DNA of 9,357 nt, taken from positions 1 to 9,357 of the forward strand of contig JAJYFX010000044.1 of NCBI GenBank assembly GCA_021785315.1, read 5' to 3'. Under the pieces are notes generated by a model. That model saw only the letters and a program-made list of their open reading frames with translations, made no database searches and was not told where the DNA came from. The DNA comes from Actinomycetes bacterium. Its GTDB lineage: Bacteria > Actinomycetota > Acidimicrobiia > Acidimicrobiales > Acidimicrobiaceae. The position numbers were made by a program, and so were the translations under genes. Each line of letters starts with the position of its first letter. The first letter of the stretch is position 1. Below, one piece after another: positions 6,011-9,357 of this stretch.

Positions 6011-7012
6011 CTAGAAGACCGGGCGGCCTTTGTCCAGTTTCACATGTACTTCATCCTTGTAACCGAGCAACTTGAACATGCGGTTTTGAGCCGAGAGAAA
6101 TACAAGAGGCTCGTCGGAACTGTTCGCATACTGATGAATGGTGTTCTGGGGAATATAGAGGACATCTCCCGTATTGATGTCGAAAGTTCTTGGAGTTTCG
6201 GCAACATGGGCATAATACTTCTCGGCAATTTCCGCCTCAACCTGCCATTGGATGCTTTTCCCGCTTCCGGACAATACATACACAACTTCGTCCGCCATAT
6301 GCCAGTGAGCTTCGCTTTCCGATTTTGGATTCACTTCCTGCTCGTAGATGTCGACGCTGAAAGCTCTGACGTCTGTCCGCTCCGGCGAGGACATGACTCG
6401 GATTCTTCCTCCGGGCACGTCTTCCCATTTGCAGTCAGATGACTTAACAACTTTTTTCCGGCTTTCAACATCATCTAGCCACACCTGGCCCCACTCGATA
6501 CGCGGTCCGAAGCCCTCCCTTTCAAAGGGAGCACTTCGACCCTGCTGGATCATGCCCAGGAACATCCACTGTGATTTTGCTTTGAAAATAATGCAAAGCG
6601 CCCGCTCGGTTTTAGAATCGTTGAAATGGCGGTGAACCGAGTCGTCATGTACTACAACTAGATCGCCTTTCTCCCAGTCGTAGCGTTTATCATCATGAAT
6701 TTCGTATCCTTTGCCCTCAAGGATGTAGAAAATTGCCTCGTTCTGATGTCCGTGACCATGGTTGGAACCACCAGGAAACAGCTCAACGAAGTGTACTTGT
6801 AGAGTCTGGGTGAGAAAATCATCATCCCCGGGACCAATCTTCCACCAAGTTCGAGACTCTTCGGAATCCCCGGAGTGACCAACAGTTGCGTCATCGGTAA
6901 CTACGGTATCGCTTCTAACCCTGTCCAGTTGCAACTGGAGATCGCGAAATCCTGAAAGTCCGTATGTCTGCGATGTCATTCCGCGCACAAATACGCGCCC
7001 GTCTTTCCCCAT
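6011..7012 (-). CDS. Two-domain cupin protein, gentisate-dioxygenase-like
   Basis: This is a 333-residue bicupin. The first barrel has GGSNHGHGHQNEAIFYILEG at 81-100, with candidate metal ligands His85, His87 or His89 and Glu92, and then GDLVVVHDDSVHRHFN with His127 or His129. The second has His236 and His238 in HWHMADE with Glu242, and GDVLYIPQNTIHQYAN with His293. Both sites look able to bind a metal, unlike many bicupins in which one site has decayed. The overall plan resembles gentisate 1,2-dioxygenase and related ring-cleaving enzymes, but metal-dependent isomerases, decarboxylases and storage-like cupins share it, so the substrate cannot be named. No signal peptide is seen. AGGAGG lies 4 nt before the ATG (on the minus strand, next to 7012). 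It diverges from the methyltransferase gene across a 178-bp gap, and the two may be controlled by the nearby GntR regulator. Confidence 0.85.
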   Translation of the reverse strand: MGKDGRVFVRGMTSQTYGLSGFRDLQLQLDRVRSDTVVTDDATVGHSGDSEESRTWWKIGPGDDDFLTQTLQVHFVELFPGGSNHGHGHQNEAIFYILEGKGYEIHDDKRYDWEKGDLVVVHDDSVHRHFNDSKTERALCIIFKAKSQWMFLGMIQQGRSAPFEREGFGPRIEWGQVWLDDVESRKKVVKSSDCKWEDVPGGRIRVMSSPERTDVRAFSVDIYEQEVNPKSESEAHWHMADEVVYVLSGSGKSIQWQVEAEIAEKYYAHVAETPRTFDINTGDVLYIPQNTIHQYANSSDEPLVFLSAQNRMFKLLGYKDEVHVKLDKGRPVF

Positions 7013-7088
7013 GGTTCCTCCTCATTGAACGAAGCTGAGAGTCTTGCGATGTTTATAAAATCTACTCTCGACCTATTGGTGTTATATT

Positions 7089-7094
7089 ATTATA
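7089..7094 (-). promoter_or_regulatory. Possible -10 box for the cupin gene
   Basis: On the minus strand this reads TATAAT, a perfect sigma70 -10, about 77 nt upstream of the cupin start. The -35 region is poor: TTAAAG lies 18 nt upstream. The surrounding AT-rich stretch (7080-7100) also has -10-like hexamers for the plus strand, such as TATATT, so divergent promoters toward the methyltransferase may overlap here. The palindrome GCATATGC (7103-7110) lies just beyond it. Confidence 0.35.
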
Positions 7095-7190
7095 CATTAG
7101 ATGCATATGCCTCTTTAACTCACGATGTTGCTGCTAATCATCTAGATTTGAGTGGCAAATTCAGTACAGGGCTAGACATTCGGGGGATCC

Positions 7191-7856
7191 GTGGCAAAAC
7201 AATGGACAGAAGACGAAGCGCATAGCTGGCTAATGGCGGACGTGGCGGGAGAGATGCTGGACTTTCCGCGACGAATCGCTGCGTCCATAGTTGCAACCTC
7301 GGGGGAGGTTAACCAGGTTGCCGATATCGCCTCAGGGCCAGGCACTTTTTTGAAGATGTTTCTCGATAGATTTCCAAATTCGACCGGAATCTGGCAGGAC
7401 GCATCCCAAACTATGGAGAATGCCGCCAAAGAGGAGCTTGCAGCATATGCTTCGCGAATCACGTGGGTACAAGGGGACATGTACCATATTCCCGCGATGG
7501 GACTACCTGCTGGACTCGACGTGGTCCTATGTTCGCGAGCTACACATCATCTAACTCCAGGCGAACTGAACACTTTTTATGGCGAAGTTTCGCAACTGGT
7601 CCGGCCAGGCGGTTGGGTGGTTAATCTCGATCACGCATACGTGGGCCGTTCTTGGGACGAAACGTTCAGATCAGCACGAAAATCGTTATTCGCAGGGAAC
7701 TCAAAGGCAAGCAACAGTTCTGGACACCGTCACGATAAGCAGGCTCCTGCGGTGAGTGACCATGTTTCAGCTTTAATGCAAGCAGAATTCAACGAAGTTC
7801 AGACCGCCTGGCAGGCCTATTATACATTTCTAATCATGGCTAGAAAACCTTCATGA
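7191..7856 (+). CDS. Class I SAM-dependent methyltransferase
   Basis: This 221-residue cytosolic protein has the class I methyltransferase fold. Motif I is VADIASGPGTFLKMF around residues 43-57, with the glycine loop ASGPG for SAM. An acidic residue follows in GIWQDAS, motif II-like DVVLCSRATHHLTPGEL is in the middle, and RPGGWVVNLDH is the usual post-catalytic strand. The N-terminal helix region (WTEDEAHSWLMADVAGEML) may contribute to substrate binding. The start is GTG at 7191 with GGGGGA (7182-7187) only 3 nt upstream, so the start is less sure than the fold; no in-frame ATG lies close. It diverges from the cupin gene and converges on the GntR regulator. The substrate is unknown; the C-terminal half has no motif that identifies one. 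Confidence 0.85.
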   Translation: MAKQWTEDEAHSWLMADVAGEMLDFPRRIAASIVATSGEVNQVADIASGPGTFLKMFLDRFPNSTGIWQDASQTMENAAKEELAAYASRITWVQGDMYHIPAMGLPAGLDVVLCSRATHHLTPGELNTFYGEVSQLVRPGGWVVNLDHAYVGRSWDETFRSARKSLFAGNSKASNSSGHRHDKQAPAVSDHVSALMQAEFNEVQTAWQAYYTFLIMARKPS

Positions 7857-7892
7857 TTGCCTGCTAATACTGGTTACCATGCATCAGCAGCG

Positions 7893-7910
7893 GGCACTCA
7901 TTTGCGTGCC
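7893..7910. terminator. Small hairpin between methyltransferase and regulator
   Basis: GGCAC (7893-7897) pairs with GTGCC (7906-7910) around an 8-nt loop in the 53-bp gap between two convergent genes, touching the regulator's stop codon. Five base pairs without a T-run is weak, so this is a possible bidirectional terminator only. The 9-bp palindrome TGGTTACCA (7871-7879) lies beside it. Confidence 0.3.
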
Positions 7911-8713
7911 TACGGCTTCGGAGCTTCTTCCGTCGCCGCCTCTGCTTCATCGTGAGCCAGCCGGTGATATGTGCGACTCAGGTGCCTGTAAAGAACATCT
8001 CTAGCAGTGGCGGCATCCCTATTCTGAAGCGCCTTCAACAGTTCGTGGTGCTCAAGGACGCCGGGATGTCCCATACCCGGAGCCGCATGCTTTGCTTCGA
8101 GCAGGGAATAGCGCAGAGGCCCATGAAACGACTCGATAATAAGATTCAAAGTCCGGTTGTGAGCGCTTTTCGCCAGACGAACGTGAAATTCCGCCGAAAG
8201 ATCCGTGTTGTAGCTGCTAGTTTCTAGTGAAGCACGCGACCGCTCGAGAATCTCTTCCAACTCCTCGAAGTCTTCCTCTTTTGCTCGTTCGCAAACCAGC
8301 TCGATGATCCCGAGCTCGAATATGATCCTAGCTTCCGTGATCTCTGCTGCCGAAAGGGAAGACATGGCAAGCATGTCAGTAATTCCGGAAATTATGTTGC
8401 TGCTGGTTGGAGCCGTTACGTATGCGCCGCCATGTGCGCCAACCCGGATCTCAATCAGACCTGAAGATTCAAGCACTCGCAGAGCGTCACGAATGGTAAT
8501 TCTGCTAACGCCGAATGACGTGCAGAGCTCCCTCTCGGATGGAAGTCTGTCGCCAGGTGAAAGCTGGCCCTGATGTATGAGGGCTCTGATCTGGTTTACT
8601 ATCGTTGCTGAAATTCTCGCAGAGGTTACTGGACTGAACAATTCTTGCCCAAGATTGCTCGTGCGGCGAGCCGGAGTTGGATTACTCGCCACTCTCTCGG
8701 TCCTTCTGTGCAT
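7910..8713 (-). CDS. GntR-family transcriptional regulator, FadR subfamily (FCD domain)
   Basis: This is a DNA-binding regulator of 267 residues. The winged helix-turn-helix spans about residues 31-100, with GDRLPSERELCTSFGVSR (54-71) and the recognition helix RITIRDALRVLESSGLIE, then the wing GGAYV. The C-terminal all-helical FCD ligand domain spans about 120-250. FCD metal-site histidines are probably His177 (EFHVRL), His222 and His244 (RHLSR), but the Asp usually four residues before the first His is Ser173. Ligands in this subfamily are mostly carboxylates and related metabolites. The ATG at 8713 has a weak ribosome-binding site; the in-frame GTG at 8692 has AAGGA 8 nt upstream and may be the true start, removing seven residues. 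It could control the cupin and methyltransferase genes and itself; an inverted repeat lies just upstream. Confidence 0.92.
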   Translation of the reverse strand: MHRRTERVASNPTPARRTSNLGQELFSPVTSARISATIVNQIRALIHQGQLSPGDRLPSERELCTSFGVSRITIRDALRVLESSGLIEIRVGAHGGAYVTAPTSSNIISGITDMLAMSSLSAAEITEARIIFELGIIELVCERAKEEDFEELEEILERSRASLETSSYNTDLSAEFHVRLAKSAHNRTLNLIIESFHGPLRYSLLEAKHAAPGMGHPGVLEHHELLKALQNRDAATARDVLYRHLSRTYHRLAHDEAEAATEEAPKP

Positions 8714-8727
8714 GCATTTCAGATACC

Positions 8728-8747
8728 TTAGTTGCGCGCGGAACTAA
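8728..8747. promoter_or_regulatory. Inverted repeat upstream of the GntR regulator, candidate operator
   Basis: TTAGTT (8728-8733) and AACTAA (8742-8747) are perfect 6-bp arms around GCGCGCGG. The element starts 15 bp upstream of the regulator's first codon, a place where GntR regulators often bind their own promoter. It does not fit the frequent FadR-type TNGTNNNACNA pattern, so binding is inferred from position and symmetry alone. Confidence 0.4.
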
Positions 8748-8770
8748 ATGTGTTCTCCGCAGGTATTCAC

Positions 8771-8798
8771 TTGACAAAATCCCCTCAAACCGGATAAT
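8771..8798 (+). promoter_or_regulatory. Sigma70-like promoter reading away from the regulator
   Basis: TTGACA (8771-8776) is a perfect -35, followed after 16 nt by GATAAT (8793-8798), five of six matches to the -10 consensus. It is the best promoter match I see in the window. It points right into sequence with no plus-strand protein gene, so its transcript could be a non-coding RNA beginning near 8805. Confidence 0.55.
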
Positions 8799-8844
8799 GG
8801 TTCGCCTCCAATTAGCCTAAAACAACCCGCTGCTCAGCTACGAT

Positions 8845-8876
8845 TAGGCCGATACCTTATTACGTATAGTCCGATA
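8845..8876. repeat. Two direct repeats 22 bp apart
   Basis: TAGGCCGATA (8845-8854) and TAGTCCGATA (8867-8876) differ at one base and start 22 bp apart, about two helical turns, so a protein could bind both on the same DNA face. They lie between the two promoter-like elements. With only two copies, chance is possible. Confidence 0.4.
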
Positions 8877-8914
8877 ATCTATATATAAAAACTTATCACG
8901 TTTAATCCTAAAAT

Positions 8915-8944
8915 TTGAAACTCGACGCAATAAATCACTATATG
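8915..8944 (+). promoter_or_regulatory. Possible promoter just before the candidate RNA
   Basis: TTGAAA (8915-8920) and TATATG (8939-8944) are separated by 18 nt, each four of six consensus bases. Transcription would start near 8951, immediately before the 5' strand of the long helix at 8954. It is modest alone; its placement is what makes it of interest. Confidence 0.35.
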
Positions 8945-8953
8945 GTTTAGCCT

Positions 8954-9066
8954 GTATCGCCCTGCGAGTTGGTAAGACGGAGCCTGCTGTCTTCAGCTGG
9001 CGCGTGAGCCTGTCCGGGTAAATTAGGTTCGGAAACGGTATGCCAACTCACAATTATGGGTGATAC
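8954..9066 (+). ncRNA. Candidate structured RNA, unidentified
   Basis: GTATCGCCC (8954-8962) pairs with GGGTGATAC (9058-9066) over nine positions including one G-U, and GAGTTGG (8966-8972) pairs with CCAACTC (9043-9049) over seven more, separated by a small asymmetric internal loop. This closing helix encloses about 70 nt that can form three short hairpins: AAGAC (8974-8978) with GTCTT (8989-8993), CAGCT (8994-8998) with AGCCTG (9007-9012) with one bulge, and TCCG (9013-9016) with CGGA (9030-9033). The result resembles a multibranch junction. No known riboswitch, tRNA, tmRNA, RNase P or 6S signature was recognised, and no T-rich terminator follows. It has no plus-strand protein gene after it inside the window, so it may be a trans-acting RNA, a leader of a gene beyond the edge, or an untranscribed fold. 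The strand is inferred from the promoter-like element in front. Confidence 0.4.
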
Positions 9067-9123
9067 CTCACGGCGAAACCGACACGAAAATCTAATGAGA
9101 ACTTAGTTTGAATTAGGGGCAGA

Positions 9124-9354
9124 TTATTGACTAATCATCAGTCCACCACTACGCTTCTTGTTGGGAAAATGAATCAGGAGATGACCGGCCGCGAACTCAG
9201 CTGAGTTTGGTATTCGCACGTGATCGCTCAGTGATAATCCGATATCGCAGTTTTGTGAAAAATGTGATTGGACTTGCTCGCATTTGCGACCTGCAGACCA
9301 TGGCGAAAAAGCGGTTCTGATCTGGATTGTACCCGTGGCCTCACCGCGCTGCAA
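9124..9354 (-). CDS. Doubtful hypothetical ORF at right edge
   Basis: A 76-codon frame starts with TTG at 9354, directly after an in-frame TAA, and ends with TAA at 9124-9126. The product has mixed, soluble-looking composition with two cysteines and matches no family I know. No upstream sequence is available to judge a ribosome-binding site at the TTG. It reads toward the regulator on the same strand but is 410 bp away. It may be a random open frame or a decayed remnant. Confidence 0.15.
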   Translation of the reverse strand: MQRGEATGTIQIRTAFSPWSAGRKCEQVQSHFSQNCDIGLSLSDHVRIPNSAEFAAGHLLIHFPNKKRSGGLMISQ

Positions 9355-9357
9355 TTA

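Larger units (their letters stand above)
8714..9357. other. Long region without a convincing protein gene
   Basis: About 640 bp upstream of the regulator. It is AT-rich in the middle (8855-8950) and has promoter-like elements, repeats and a strong potential RNA fold, listed separately. The only open frame is a 76-codon minus-strand one at the right edge. I see no transposon ends, tRNA or rRNA. Confidence 0.6.

Noticed and set aside
6011..7012. Naming the cupin as gentisate 1,2-dioxygenase
   Set aside because: The bicupin plan fits, but no substrate-specific residues could be checked and no other gentisate pathway genes are nearby.
7871..7879. Palindrome TGGTTACCA as FadR-type operator
   Set aside because: It lies between the 3' ends of two convergent genes, and the central spacing is 1 nt rather than the 3 nt of TNGTNNNACNA.
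8954..9066. Known riboswitch or T-box
   Set aside because: I looked for the conserved boxes of cobalamin, TPP, SAM, c-di-GMP, fluoride and T-box elements by eye and found none; a covariance-model search is still required.
9122..9136. GATTA-TTGAC-TAATC hairpin as terminator
   Set aside because: Short AT-rich 5-bp stem without a T-run, overlapping the doubtful edge ORF stop; too weak to list.
1..9357. Mobile elements, CRISPR arrays, tRNA genes
   Set aside because: No transposase, integrase, regularly spaced repeats, terminal inverted repeats or tRNA-like cloverleaf with a credible T-arm was found by reading.

Overview
The window is bacterial chromosomal DNA of moderate GC content, by eye near 50%, with no mobile element, CRISPR array, tRNA or rRNA that I could find. 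The gene families point to an actinobacterium, perhaps one of the lower-GC acidophilic lineages. The main evidence is a DoxX-like membrane protein with the GLVGLYFRIPGMR and SLRPTSQG motifs that I associate with Actinobacteria. This placement is an inference.

Region 1 (about 178-5980, + strand) is an assimilatory sulfate reduction operon. In order it holds a small Cys-containing ORF (202-363), a stand-alone precorrin-2 dehydrogenase/sirohydrochlorin ferrochelatase (360-1082), APS kinase CysC (1124-1660), an iron-sulfur APS/PAPS reductase CysH (1647-2282), homo-oligomeric ATP sulfurylase Sat (2379-3512), a siroheme/4Fe-4S sulfite reductase (3612-5360) and a DoxX-like membrane protein (5463-5918). 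Together they take sulfate to APS (Sat), to sulfite (CysH), to sulfide (sulfite reductase) and supply the last steps of siroheme synthesis. CysC adds a PAPS branch. Several genes overlap or are closely spaced (ATGA at 360-363, 14-nt overlap at 1647-1660), so translational coupling is likely. A strong hairpin (5943-5978) closes the operon and separates it from the convergent cupin gene.

Region 2 (6011-8713) holds three genes: a two-domain cupin protein (- strand), a class I SAM-dependent methyltransferase diverging from it (+), and a FadR-type GntR regulator (-) convergent with the methyltransferase. The cupin and methyltransferase share a 178-bp divergent promoter region. The layout suggests a small enzyme module with its own regulator; its substrate is not visible in the sequence.

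Region 3 (8714-9357) is about 640 bp with no convincing protein gene. It holds an inverted repeat just upstream of the regulator, a good sigma70-like promoter reading away from it, an AT-rich stretch with two spaced direct repeats, a second promoter-like element and a 113-nt segment that can fold into a long two-part closing helix around about 70 nt. I consider that segment a candidate structured non-coding RNA. The two observations most worth follow-up are the Cys-codon small ORF at the head of the sulfur operon and this candidate RNA.
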